Below, one piece after another: positions 35,395 through 46,516 of a stretch of 64,000 nt of DNA. The notes beneath the pieces were generated by a model that was given only the letters and a program-made list of their open reading frames with translations, did no database searches and had not been told where the DNA came from. The stretch is from Triglochin maritima (taxonomy: Eukaryota; Streptophyta; Magnoliopsida; Alismatales; Juncaginaceae): assembly GCA_963682175.1 (NCBI GenBank), contig OY821784.1:37243621-37307620 (forward strand), read 5' to 3'. Position 1 is the stretch's first letter; each line of letters begins with the position of its first letter. The translations under genes and the position numbers were made by a program.

Positions 35395-36060
35395 CAGTGA
35401 CTAACTTCCCAAGCCACATGCTGTAAATGGGACCCAAAACCATCTCATATCAGGAGTTCCGATGAACACATATTAAATTTGCAATTTGTAGATGATACAA
35501 TATTGTTTCTAAATCCCAACAAAGAAAATTCGATTAACATTAAATGCATTTTGGCCATATTTGAGTTCCTGTTGGGATTAAAAATAAACTATACTAGATC
35601 TTGTCTGAGTGGAGCGAATGTCCCTGCAAATGAACTGGAATACTTCCGAAATTTATTTGGGATGTGAATTGGGAAAGTTACCTTTTGATTATCTTTCAGT
35701 ACCCACGGAAGGGAAAATTAATTAGCGACTGGAAAACCGTTCTACCAAAAAACGAAGAGTCATCACGATCAACACGTAGCCTATAGCTTCTTACATGAGC
35801 AGCTTCAGGAAAATTCCAATATAAATGGGCAAAGATATAAGTAAATTGCGCAAAAACTTTCTATGGATCAAGTCAACAGAAAATTCAAATGCAAAGTACT
35901 TTGCTCACATTGGGGCGATATCCTAAACATCTACCTGATACGAATGGCTTCAGTTAGCAATCCTTTTGGGATCAACGGTTATTTCCTCAAGGATCAATTT
36001 CTATTCGATAGAACGAAGTTCAGGATGTTACTTTAGGTTGCATCTTTTCCCCTAGTCGAT
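35395..36060 (+). pseudogene. LINE reverse-transcriptase fragment
   Basis: The open frame from 35479 reads QFVDDTILFLNP, the YADD-type catalytic box of LINE reverse transcriptases (normally QFADDT), followed by LLGLKINYTRSCL. Further on, with stops and frameshifts, are IGKLPFDYLSVP (family form LPFKYLGVP) and RKNFLWIKS-like text. It is a decayed fragment that starts about 190 bp after the E4 stop codon. Ends were not defined. Confidence 0.65.
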
Positions 36061-36444
36061 TTTTCAATGAATTATGCGTAGTTGGAAAAGAAAATGTATT
36101 AAGGATTATTTTTTCCTCCAAAAATATTCATACGAATCCCAATCAATTGCTTGTCAGACAAAGCTAAGAACTTAAGATCGCATTGCATCTTCATATGTTG
36201 TACTGTGCTGGGTGATTTCGGTAATTTATGTGTTGCAACAAATGCTAAAAGTATAATAATAGACATGCCAATTAAGTACCATATAAAAGGCACTTACAAC
36301 TCAAAGAGGTCTTACAAACACTAAAAAAAAACACACCAAAACACTCAAATCACACACCACATTAAATACACCAACATTTGGTGTACAATTAACATATCAC
36401 AAAACATAATATAAGACCTCATAGGCTTGTTATATATAGCAACT
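36061..36444. other. Intergenic / 3' flank of the nodulin-related gene
   Basis: AT- and AC-rich sequence with no coding support. It contains the 3' UTR side of the minus-strand gene at 36445. Confidence 0.45.
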
Positions 36445-36876
36445 CTACTTAAACAACCCTTGAGCCATCTTCATGCAATCCCCAACTCCTCCACTTCCAC
36501 TTTTCTCATCACCACCTTTACCTTCCAAATCCTCTCCAGCTATCTTCTTGACATCTCCAACCTTACCTTCACCATCATTACCACCACTTTCATTGGCTTT
36601 CTCATTGGTTTTGTCTTTGTTGGAGGATTCATATTTGTGGAGGTAATCCTCAGCCTTGTTGACATAACCACCTACACCTTTGTCCTCGTCAAGGTGGCCG
36701 TATTCCTTACCTGCCTCAAGGATGTCTGCTGAAGCTCCGGCGACCGCCTTTTTGTCGACTTGGTCAAATTGGTTGTGGAGAGCGGCTTGGGCTGCCTCAG
36801 CCACTGTTTTTGCACTTGACGTGAGGTCTTTTGTTGGGGCTTGTTGGTTGGGATCATGGGCAGTGGGAGGATCCAT
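36445..36876 (-). CDS. Nodulin-related protein 1 (NRP1)-like, 143 aa
   Basis: A small hydrophilic protein. Its conserved core is SSAKTVAEAAQAA, then KKAVAGASADILEAGKEYG, GVGGYVNKAEDYLHKYE, a Lys/Gly/Glu/Asn-rich linker, and the C-terminal signature CMKMAQGLFK. This order matches plant nodulin-related protein 1, a stress- and ABA-associated protein implicated in heat response; its biochemical role is not established. The frame is a single intronless exon, ATG at 36876. A TATA box lies about 45 nt upstream on the minus strand. Family members are near 150-190 aa, so this one is slightly short but complete. Confidence 0.88.
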   Translation of the reverse strand: MDPPTAHDPNQQAPTKDLTSSAKTVAEAAQAALHNQFDQVDKKAVAGASADILEAGKEYGHLDEDKGVGGYVNKAEDYLHKYESSNKDKTNEKANESGGNDGEGKVGDVKKIAGEDLEGKGGDEKSGSGGVGDCMKMAQGLFK

Positions 36877-36918
36877 TTGTTTTTTGAGTTATGTTTGAGA
36901 TATGATGGTTGGGGTGTG

Positions 36919-36927
36919 TATATATAA
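36919..36927 (-). promoter_or_regulatory. TATA box of the nodulin-related gene
   Basis: The minus strand reads ATTATATATACAC about 45 nt upstream of the ATG at 36876, implying a leader of only about 10-20 nt. Confidence 0.5.
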
Positions 36928-37309
36928 TAGTGGTTAGAGGGGAAAATGACATTGATTTTGTTATTTAAAAAGTATTATTCATACATTACCCGTATTGAAC
37001 GTTGAATGCGACTTATTTCGTTCGAACCTACGCGGATATGATCTTTATTGTTAGGCATCTATCAACTGATGACGACCTCAATTATTGGTGGGAAACCAAC
37101 AACACGGATTGACGGTTATATTTTTTTTCAAAAGTCGAAGGGATTTTGCATTAATGCGGCTTCCCGTTGATTTAAACGGTTGTTATTTAGTACTCTACCA
37201 AATTTCAATACTTTCGAGAAATATCACGAGGCGACGACGATGGAAAGAAAGTTTAGGAGATTTATGTAAAAATCTCAACTTGATGAGTATATATATACAT
37301 ATATACAAG
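36928..37309. other. Intergenic upstream of the nodulin-related gene
   Basis: No gene seen. The 101-codon open frame at 37085-37390 runs into the repeat that follows and matches nothing. Confidence 0.45.
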
Positions 37310-37506
37310 AATTCTCAAGTGAGCCTAGAGCTTAATCAAACTAAATTAAACCCCCACAATATCCATCACTCATTTCAAAATGTAACGTAGATTAAGAAAA
37401 AACGGTTATGCTAATGAATGATGAGATTAACTGTAAATAAGATCCAATGGTAAGATTGTAGGAGACTTAAACTAAATTTGATGAGCCCTGAGCTCACTAG
37501 AGCTTG

Positions 37507-37511
<5 letters not shown>
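37310..37511 (+). repeat. Dispersed repeat, copy 1 (relatives at 45265-45540)
   Basis: It contains ACGGTTATGCTAATGAATG, GTAAATAAGATCCAATGG, AGGAGACTTAAACTAAATTT and ends CTCACTAGAGCTTGACCC. Both ends carry an AGTGAGC/CTCACTAGAG-like motif in opposite sense (CTCAAGTGAGCCTAGAGC at the left), suggesting a small TIR element. Two relatives lie in tandem inside the NPF pseudogene on the opposite strand. An AT dinucleotide run (37511-37548) follows. Confidence 0.6.

Positions 37512-37548
<37 letters not shown>
37511..37548. repeat. (AT)n microsatellite
   Basis: A perfect TA dinucleotide run of about 38 bp directly abuts the dispersed repeat copy. Confidence 0.9.
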
Positions 37549-37551
<3 letters not shown>

Positions 37552-37744
37552 GCATCAATATTTAATAAGAAAAAACAGTCTCTTTTTACAACTCAACCTG
37601 ATTGTTTATTATTATTTGTAGTCTTCTATAAATCTCTATGGATATGGCGTGTAGTTTAGGTTGCAAAGGAAAATAATGATATCGTGATGTTGGCTTGAGA
37701 GTTTAAGGGTATGAGGTGAGAAAATATCATCACTTGACCTGGAG

Positions 37745-38080
37745 ATCTTATCATGCAAACTATACTTTTGTATGATATTCTTTGTCTCCTACAACTATAA
37801 ACAAATGAGAGAGAGAAAGAGGGAGAGAGATCGAGATAAATATGTCTGCCGACACAAAATTATTTGTTTCATTTAACCACTTGTTCAAATGTCTGCCACA
37901 GATTTATAGGAAATCTAAGCATGCGAACCATACATTTGTATGATGTCTGTTTGTCTCCTACAACTGCAAACAAACGAGAGAGAGGGAGAGAGAGAGAAAT
38001 ATCTATGCCGACACAAAATTATGGGTTTCATTTAACCACTTGTGCGTCTGCCACAGATTTTTAGGAAATCTAATAATGTC
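37745..38080. repeat. Tandem duplication, about 168-bp unit, two copies
   Basis: ATGCAAACTATAC...TTTGTATGAT at 37753 is repeated as ATGCGAACCATACATTTGTA at 37921. Both copies continue through a GA-rich run, CCGACACAAAATTAT, CATTTAACCACTTGT and CTGCCACAGATTT. Non-coding. Confidence 0.75.
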
Positions 38081-38169
38081 AAAGTAGTTTTCGATGGGAA
38101 CAAAGATTATTGTTTCACTTTTACTTATTTGTTAGTTGTTGTTTAACGACTTTCCCGAAACAACCTTTT

Positions 38170-39799
38170 TTTTTTTTGAAATCTAACAATACAAAGAGTT
38201 CAAGACAATGATCATCAAAACATGAATGTTACTCGTATAATAATCAGTCGGTGCATCAAAATACAACATAATTTCTCAAAATATATGATTACATCAATAC
38301 AACAAAGGAATACAGGTAATCATGACGTCATCGAATAGTCTGAAGAGGATCCTGACCCCAAAATGTGTGTGTCCGCTGTCACCACCTCACAGAACTTACT
38401 GCGGTCTTGAAACATGAATTTTAACCAACAATGTCCGAGTTTCCCATTAGGAAACCTCGTATGTCAAACTCACCTATATGAATGCAATAATACGATAATG
38501 AACTTATCATACTAGTAGCATGTCATGTCATCAACAGTAATAAAAACAGGTTCCCTTCAAGTGTAAAACAGGACATCAGTCCTACAACATCATCAAACAC
38601 CCCCTAAAGGTTAACAAGGACATCTGTTCCACAAACAACATCGAGTCTCCCTTGGAGACTTACCGTAGGCACATACGGTCTAACAGACAGTACACAACGC
38701 ACCCCCACACGCGACTACACAAGCCAACAGATCGGTGAGGAGCGTCCGCACTTCCGCGCCAAACGAAATCAGATATGAAACATCATGGTCTACACCACAC
38801 CAATGGCGTTGCCGCCCAGTCAGTCCAACAAACACTCAGTAGGTGCCCAACTGAGGTATCATCGCCGGAACAACATCGGTGGCATCGCCAACACAACATC
38901 GGCGGTACAACAATACATCTGGCACAAACTCGGACGACCACAAGCCGGAACATCGTTGATAACAACATCGCCATCACAACCTCGGCGGCATCGCCGACAC
39001 AACATCGACGGTACAACATACGTCCGACACAACATCGGACGATTCTGGACCGTAGTCCGCAGGGTCATCATGCTCCAAGAGCCATGCATCATCATGCATT
39101 GGGATCCGCGATCCCTCAGATCTGCTACTCTACTGTGAGTCAAGACAACAAATACATCGCACCACAGTCTATCAACAGAGGTTGCTCGTCCCAAGCACCC
39201 ACACTTTTCTACTCGGCGGTCCCTGGGCAGGCACGATCAACGTACCCACTGTTACCACCTAGCTCACGTACTAGGCAAGGACACATGTTTCCGTGAACAG
39301 AGTTGACACTTTACTAGGACTGAGAAATCACTTCTGCGCACAAACGGTCGACTGAAATAGGAACTATCTGGTCGACCGTTCCCATGGGGTCCGGTCGAAC
39401 GAAAGTCTGCAACGGTCGAACTCTCTGCGCATAACCTAAGTCCCAACAGTCGAACCGATGTCTAAAACCGATCGACCGAAATGTGGTTAAAATCCAGAAT
39501 CTGGTGAAAATCACACGAGTCCAACGGTCGACCGACTCAGGGGCCCCGGTCAACCGGAAACTACCAGGGGCAACCTAGTAGCTCAAGTCATCTATTGGTC
39601 GAACAAGCAAATACCAGTTGGACAACACATAAGTTCACATAAGTTCCAGTTGGACCAAAAGTCAGGAACAGTCGACCATTTAGGTGGTCAACATCCGGTC
39701 CGAGCGAAACATGAAGCAACGATCGAATGACTCAGGGGTCCCGTTTGACCGAAAACTTCAAGAGCTTCATCTGATCCACCAGCACACGCACAACCGGTC
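38170..39799 (-). mobile_element. Diverged LTR-like element, right (3') part in minus orientation, interrupted
   Basis: This is a reverse-orientation relative of the solo LTR at 14866-16868. Shared features are GACGTCATGATTAC-like text near 38320, CACAACATCGGCGG-type short repeats near 38870-39030, and the CGGTCGACCG cluster (39345-39790). The element is split at 39799 by the solo LTR that follows. Exact outer ends were not established. Confidence 0.55.
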
Positions 39800-41286
39800 T
39801 GTAGGATCGTGTGGGTTATGGGTCCACTAATCACTATTAAGCTAATCCCTAACTAATCAAGCAATAAACGCAGCGGAAACAAATTTAAAAACAAGTAGGG
39901 AAATAAACAGAAAATGCAAACCACAAAGAGACTCGGCGTTTTTATAGAGGTTCGGCACCCCACCCGGGTCCTAGTCCTCTCTTGTAAGCGCCGCTCGACT
40001 CCGCGAGCTCCGCCTACGTCTTCACTATCCACTCCCCGTTCCGGGCCGGGAGAGAACGCCTTTACACCACAAGCAACGCGAACAACCCTCGCTTGCTTGA
40101 ATTCTTCCTCTCACAATCCGAGAGGGACACTTCGGGCTTTCACCGAAGTCCTTGCTTCTTTTGACAACACTTGTAACTGAGTGGGATTCACTCTCTAATT
40201 GAGCACACTTTGAGTAGGATGAATAATTGATCAAGTGTGTGAAGTTTAGGCTTATAGAGTGTAGAAATGGGAGCTTTGAGGATTGATGTTTCTCTCTAAT
40301 GTATTGGGACAATTGGAGTTGGAGAGTTGTGTTAACAACAAGTCTTGATCCTCTATTTATAAGATCCTAAGGTATTCTAGCCGTTGAGGATAGATTTGAT
40401 TGGGTTTTGTGCAAGATACACAAAGCAGAAAATCGGGCTGCAAATCTGTCCAGAACCGGTCGACCGAAACGTGGAACGGTCGACCGAACGCATGGGTTCG
40501 ATAAGAATACGGTCGACTGAAATATGAATGGATCGACCGAACACTTAAGTCTATTAAGAAAACGGTCGATCGAACAGTGTTACCGGTCGACCGAATAAGC
40601 GTTTCGGTAGAGGGAAAATTGGATCGGTCGAACGAAATCATATCGACCGATAGCAGGGAATTCTTGACAAGGTTAAACGGTCGACCGAACTTGGCACATG
40701 GTTCGACCGTTTGGTTAAGTATATGGAGGTGTATATAGTTTTAATACGAATACGTCCGTTGGGCATATACGACAAGAAAAACTGTCATATGAAAATCCGG
40801 AATCGGTCGACCGAAAATGTAGAACCGGTCGACCGGTAGAGTTCGGTAAAATCACTGTGGAGAGTCTGTTATAAACCAGTCGAACTGAGAACTGGTTCGG
40901 TCGACCGGTTCACACAGGAAATCTGGGTTTAAGTTTATAAGTGATTTCCGACTAAGGTTTGGGTGATCTAATGAAGTCCAAATAATGTGAAATTTCGTGT
41001 GTGACTTCTATAGGGAACCTATTGTGTATGTGATTGGTTTTTAACTCTTGTATGCTCAATTTACACATGTTCCTAAGACTCAAAATAAATCAAGATTACA
41101 TGTCTTCGATTTAGCTTTAATTACATGTCTTGACTTCATTTCCTTCTTTCTTGAGTCTTGATCACCTGTAGAGGTTAGCACAATACAATATATATGCAAT
41201 GCAATATGTGTGTTACTCTACATCATCATAATTAAGATTAGGTTAATTAAATCATCAAAACATAGATTAAGGCCAAAAAGCCAACA
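39800..41286 (-). mobile_element. Solo LTR, 1487 bp, TSD CGGTC, nested
   Basis: It begins TGTAGGATCGTG and ends GCCAACA, flanked by CGGTC at 39795-39799 and 41287-41291. It matches the solo LTR at 62242-63753 along its length, for example GAGGTTCGGCACCCCACCCG and CGAGAGGGACACTTCGGG. A TATAAATAG box on the minus strand (40354-40363 region) indicates minus orientation. A cluster of CGGTCGACCG palindromes (40456-40905) lies upstream of that TATA, in the U3 position. It is inserted into another LTR-like element, within that element's own CCGGTC motif. Confidence 0.8.
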
Positions 41287-41865
41287 CGGTCAACCGCCAC
41301 AAGGCGTTGTTTCGACCGATGTTGGTTAAGATTAGCAAAAACACTAAACCGATTGACCGCAACCAAACACCGGTCGACCGAAAACAGGCAGCCACCTGAC
41401 TTGTCAGGTATCTCTTGGTGCCCTCGTCGCCGGCGAGGTCTCCGACCACCCGACGATGATCAAACAATCACACCCCCGAGTTTGAGCAAAACAGAACACA
41501 CTACAGAACCGGCATACCATCGAGTTCGACAGAGCACGTCAGAGATCACTCAACGTCGTCACACCTCAAAGCCACGCTTGAGCACCTTGCCACGTCGTGC
41601 TTCACTACCGTGCTGCTGGCCAGAGCTCCACTCGCCAGAGGACGTGGGCATTGAGGAAGAGGGAGAGAAAGGTGTGTTGGTTTCCTCCCCCAACCACACA
41701 AAACCCAACCCATCCCATCACCCTACCCCCTACACTCATCACACCACCATGCCTCCACTATTCACCACACTCCTTCCCCATGCAAAATCTCATCTAATCA
41801 CGGGATTAGCCCTAAATAAGGTTAGGGACATAACATTATCATTGCAACATTCAAAAGTTTAATCT
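41287..41865 (-). mobile_element. Diverged LTR-like element, left (5') part, continuing after the nested LTR
   Basis: On the minus strand it resembles 14880-15450: GGGATTAG and TTTGCATGGGGA near the end, a GGTCGGAGACCTC block and GGCGGTCGACC-like motifs. It ends near GGTTAGGGACATAACA. With the part at 38170-39799 it forms one interrupted element. No protein family is encoded in its open frames. Confidence 0.55.
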
Positions 41866-42173
41866 CACGTCGGTTGATAAGAAATTATCAGTGTGAGATA
41901 TAACAACACCTAACAAACTATTGTTTATGGCAATAGGTGGATGTTGTGAGACAGTAGTCTCATGTGTGACAAATTGGAATCTGGCTCAATTCGATGCGAC
42001 TTCGAGGATGGGACATACAAATGTTATCAGAGCATTAACCAACTGGAATTGTAAAAACTAAGTATTACATCAAGAAGGTATATGCTACTTCTAGAATCCT
42101 GCAACACTTTGTCGATCGATTGATGAACTTGATCATAACGAGGATGTCAGATGTTCAAGTGTGGTAGATGTTG
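41866..42173 (+). repeat. Short repeat, TRIM-like, copy 2
   Basis: TTTATGGCAATAGGTGGATG followed by GTTGTGAGACAGTAG and GACTTCGAGGATGGGAC align with the copies at 19725 and 42174. Ends not precise. Confidence 0.4.
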
Positions 42174-42363
42174 TAACACCCAAAAAATTACGTCTTACAT
42201 CGACTAGTAAGCAATTATTAGTGTGATATAATGACACGAGTCTACTATTACAACACATAATCTACTTAAATTTTGTGGAAATAAGGGGTGTTGTGGGATA
42301 ATGAACTTATGAGTGATGGGCCGAACTTACGTTGGATGCGGACTTCGGGGATGGAACGTTACA
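42174..42363 (+). mobile_element. Short solo-LTR/TRIM-like element, about 190 bp
   Basis: It starts TGTAACACCC and ends AACGTTACA, so it has TG...CA ends with an imperfect terminal inverted repeat. ATGT flanks both sides, a possible 4-bp target duplication. The interior matches the repeats at 19725 and 41866. Class uncertain. Confidence 0.4.
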
Positions 42364-43245
42364 ATGTCAAGTAACATGAATTAACATTGACAGAATTTGT
42401 TAGATCATATCTTGCATGATCATATCTCAATGATACAGGTGTATGACTCGGTCTTTTCTCTCTAACCTAAAATATGCTTTCTCAATCCGCCATACAAATT
42501 ACCATTCTTAGTATCCAAACAAATGTCTTATCATACAGTTGCCATATGTATTTTCAACAAAAGGTGATCTTTAGAAGGTTGATATTGTCTGATCTTAGTC
42601 TTCAATCTGTTGATCTTAGTCTTCAACCCTGTTTGTACTTTCTTAAATAGCTGATATAGATTTTTCTCATACTTGGTCAATACTTACTTTAAGAAGCGAC
42701 ACATACCGATGTGTAAAAATAGTTACAAATGAGTACAAAACATGAGGTATATATTATGACTCACATTCAATACAAAATCAGCTAAGTATGATTTGAGACC
42801 ATATATATCTTATCTCAAAGCTCTCATTTGGTATTTTCATTCTTAGTACTTGGTGGGCATGTTTAACGGAGCAAGTTGTCTTTTCTCATGTAAGCAAAAA
42901 TGAATGTATGGAATTGCAGTTTTGTACGTAGTTACAAACTTCTTTAATTATGAAATTCTTAATAAATTGTTATACTTTTAGAAGTTAAAGCTATGACATT
43001 TGACATAAGTTGTAGCTTATTTTCCGGTGAACTATCTATCTGAAGGTGTTTTCAACGTCATTTTAGTCTCTCTAGTAATTTTATGAGAGTTTTGAGGCTC
43101 AATTAATTATAGTCAATTAGCCTTTGTTTTTAATTCGTATCACCAACCTATTACTCCAAATTAAGAAGGGTTCGAGCCAACGATAGAACCAATTTTTCTG
43201 CACGTACGACAGGATAATCAACACATCGCGTAAGATAAAAGAAAA
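42364..43245. other. Intergenic, no gene seen
   Basis: AT-rich spacer between repeats and the NPF pseudogene. Confidence 0.5.
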
Positions 43246-43251
43246 ACGTTG

Positions 43252-43299
43252 TCTCATATATATATATATACGTGTATATATGTGTTTATATATATATAT

Positions 43300-43347
<48 letters not shown>

Positions 43348-43366
43348 GTATATGTATATATATATG

Positions 43367-43439
<73 letters not shown>

Positions 43440-43440
43440 G
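43252..43440. repeat. (AT/GT)n microsatellite, about 190 bp
   Basis: Mostly TA with interspersed TG steps. Open frames of Tyr/Ile/Met/Cys in three frames come from this repeat and are not genes. Confidence 0.95.
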
Positions 43441-45264
43441 CGTCAGTAAGAAAATGCTAAAAACATTATTGATGAATATTCGTTCCTAACGAACAGGACA
43501 AAATAACAACTAACAACAAATTATCTAACTTCAAACATGATGTTGATGATGAGATGGAGTATCCAACATGTTGTTCATATGGTTGGCCATTGCCACTCCG
43601 AAGAAGAAGAATGATCCGGCCACACTCCTCATGTTCTCTGGGGCCTCCTTGTAGTAGAATTCCATTCGGCCGATCACGCAAAATGCCTCGGATAGACCGG
43701 AGATCATTATTTGGGGTACCAATCACAAGGCTGCAACACCCAAGAATGCAAATGGTTACTAATTATCCGAATAAATTACATGTCATCACGTGTGACGTAC
43801 TACTTACTTTACTCGATCGGGGAGTAGCCTCAACATGCATTTCACTTGCTCCAATTGTTGGAGAGAGCATAGCCTCCATTGGTTCGCTGCGAGTCCTGTG
43901 TAAGGTATGTACCAAAATCATGTCTTAGGGTCTAATAGTATGGTTTGAAATCATATTTGATTAACATTTCATTCACTAAATAATGCATTATCATCGTCAC
44001 GAAAAATGAATGATATGCAAAGTTAAGTTAGTTATATTTGAAATCATATTAGCATATTCGAACGTATAGTCACGATGATTTTGTTCCTCTTTAATCTTCA
44101 TGTAACTCCATTTGATAATGTTATGCTGAATATATATGTGCTTATTATTGTTCTATTAACATTTGTTTTGGTTTTGACGTGCAAACTAGGCTAGCATTGT
44201 TGGTCAAAATTAAGGTCAAAGTTTATTTGACTGCGTTGAATTGAAAGTTATTGACTACCATATATAGTTGTTACAACTTCCCCATCTTTGCTCATTTTCC
44301 TACCATAATGGTCTCTTACTTCTTCAATTTAACCTATATTTGTTCTTGCTTTAGGATGAGTAGTTGCAAATTAATCACACAAAGCCTCTTCCTTCAATAC
44401 TAGCTAGTAGCCGTGCTTAGTTAATTAAATGTAGTAGTAGTGACTCAAAAAAGAAAAGAATGGCATACAAGCAAATAACCTCTTCAAATAACTCAAAATA
44501 TCACCGCTACCCCTCAACATTTGTGAACATCGATCTCAGAGACCCTTAAATTTCATGAAATGGTGGTTCACGTTTGGAGCTCAACTTACAGACATTTAAT
44601 AGGATGTTTAAACGACGTCAAACTCAACCTTACAAATTAAGTCAATTTCGAATATATTTTACGCTAAAATTAAGATTAAGATTAAGACAAACAAGACAAA
44701 CGAATTTGTCCGTCGGTAAAGAACCATTTTGTAGTAGTGGAGAGGTACGTACCTAAACTGAGAAGTGTGGGAGAGCCTGATCTGCTTTGATCCTTGAATA
44801 ACCGGATTGAAAAGCGAGTCCGGATAGCCCTCCGGCAACCTCAACTTCCTCTTCCTAATCGCCGCCGAAAAGACTTGAGCAATGCCCGTAAATGGGCTCC
44901 CCTCCGGCTCAATCTTAACGTAAATTCTAGCTCCGATGAAGAACAACATGCACGAAAGGAACATCATTGCCGACGGAACACCAAGTCCGATACTCCAACT
45001 TATCTGGCTCTGGACGTAGATGATAACCGTTATGGAGAAGGCCAACGCGGTGGTGTAGGTGACGTAGTACCAATTGAAGAAGCTGGCCACGCCAGACTTG
45101 CCTTCGGCGGTCACAGGGTTAAACTGGTCCGCACAGAAGGCAAGGTTGCAGGGTCGAATCCCACCGGCACCGATCACTAACAAAGTTAGTGCGGATAGCA
45201 AGAATGAATATTGCCCCGTCGTCATGTCTTCGCACTCAACAATACAGTCTTCTTTGCTCATCAA

Positions 45265-45540
45265 ATTTAGTTTGAGCCTCCTATAATCTCACAATCGGAT
45301 CTTATTTATAGTTAATCCCACCATTCATTGACATAACCGTTTTTATCTTAATCTACCTTACAATTTGAAATGAGTAAGGCTCACTAGAGAATTCCTGTAA
45401 AGGGTCAAGCTCTAGTGAGGTCAGGGCTCGTCAAATTTAGTTTAAGTCTCCTACAATCTCACCATTGGATCTTATTTACAGTTAATCCCACCATTCATTA
45501 GCATAACCGTTTTTAAAGACTTATTTGTTAGAAAATCCAT
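45265..45540 (-). repeat. Dispersed repeat, two tandem copies inside the NPF pseudogene
   Basis: Each copy reads on the minus strand as at 37310-37511: GATTAAC, AATAAGATCC, GGAG-C-TC/TTAAACTAAATTT. They meet near 45395-45420 at GGGTCAAGCTCTAGTGAG. The first copy runs straight into the transporter exon at 45264, replacing the upstream coding sequence. Confidence 0.65.
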
Positions 45541-45923
45541 TTTCTTAATATCTTCTGGTATATTATTTTGAACATTTTAACTGCTTACTGTTTTTCCTCC
45601 GACAATTACCTGAAGATGTATACGGTAAATCTTACATTAACCAAACATTTTGATATATGAAGAATATTGTGCATTACGTGAAGAATATAGGTGTAAGTGT
45701 GTAACATAGGATCACCTAGTGTATGTAATACACATCATATATTCATGTTTCACTTGTTTTTTGAAACATAATAATATAGTTATTTGAAGAGTGATAGGAG
45801 AAACTTTAGGTGATCCTGGAGTATATATAAAAAGGAAAAAAATGATTGAAAACCATTTTTGAAAAAAAAAAAACATTGTGTGTAAAACAAAAAAAGGTTG
45901 ATATATGTGTGTGTTATAATTAC
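45541..45923. other. Intron-like or inserted sequence in the NPF pseudogene
   Basis: The sequence between the exon 1 donor and the dispersed repeats. No remnant of the expected exon 2 (NETFEKLG...) was found in any minus-strand frame. Confidence 0.5.
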
Positions 45924-46044
45924 CTATAATGTATGACATTGCCTTCCACCCACTGTAGACAACTTCCTTGTCATTACCATCATGATTCCCACTTTGTGTG
46001 TGATCAATGCTGGTTTGGGTGATGTCTTCTCCCTCATTCACCAT

Positions 46045-46507
46045 TCCTAATTTCCTCTGGAGAAGCCTTGTTTTTTTGCTATTTGCAGCTAGAGAAAGTG
46101 TGTAATGTGGTCCTCTTCAGCTGAAATGATGTATGTATCAAAAAAGTTCATCAAATTAATCTTTATAAATAACTTATATAACCCATCTTATTAAGTTCTT
46201 TATATTGAATATACGATTTTGAATACTTGATTCTCCAGAATATGACAGTCAAAAATAATTTATGAACAATACGGTGATCACAAACTTAAGCTCACTAATA
46301 ATAACTCCGAATTATTTAACCCCAATTATATACACAACTAAAATATTTAAAACAATTTTTTTTGAACCACGTGGTACGTCCCTGCGACGACCAAGGACGA
46401 CCTGGTCGACCCTGATGATGGGTCGACGACCAAGTCGGGGGGACCCACATTACGGAGGCTCTTGTGCAACAACCAAGTGATGTATCTGAGCGGCATCAAT
46501 GATAATT
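46045..46507. other. Upstream flank of the NPF pseudogene, no gene seen
   Basis: AT-rich sequence with a GC-rich patch (46369-46450) holding GGTCGACC-type motifs. No coding support. Confidence 0.45.
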
Positions 46508-46516
46508 AAGAATTTA

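Larger units (their letters stand above)
43531..46044 (-). pseudogene. NRT1/PTR family (NPF) transporter pseudogene
   Basis: Four blocks are recognisable in order on the minus strand. (1) 46044-45924: exon 1, ending GWKAMSYIIG at a GT donor. (2) 45264-44753: an exon with LLVIGAGGIRPCNLAFCADQ, SFFNWYYVTYT and YVKIEPEGSPFTGIAQVF, ending at a GT donor after SQF. (3) about 43900-43808: ANQWRLCSLQQLEQVKCMLR. (4) 43725-43531: LVPQIMISGLSEAFCVIGRM, EFYYKEAPENMRSVAGSFFF. Missing are exon 2 (the ETFEKLG segment and first membrane helices), the FLDKAA region and most of the central part. A TGA at 43723-43725 replaces the Trp expected before LVPQ. Block 2 starts abruptly at a repeat insertion. Intact NPF proteins are about 550-600 aa proton-coupled transporters of nitrate, peptides, hormones or glucosinolates. 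This copy cannot make one. Confidence 0.85.

Noticed and set aside
38775..39296. 173-codon frame
   Set aside because: Short-repeat-derived (ACATCGGCGG-type units) inside a diverged LTR-like element; overlapping frames on both strands.
41353..41862. 169-codon frame
   Set aside because: In the terminal part of the LTR-like element; no family features, and the matching region at 15 kb does not conserve it.
43249..43489. Three frames rich in Tyr and Ile
   Set aside because: Purely an AT/GT microsatellite.
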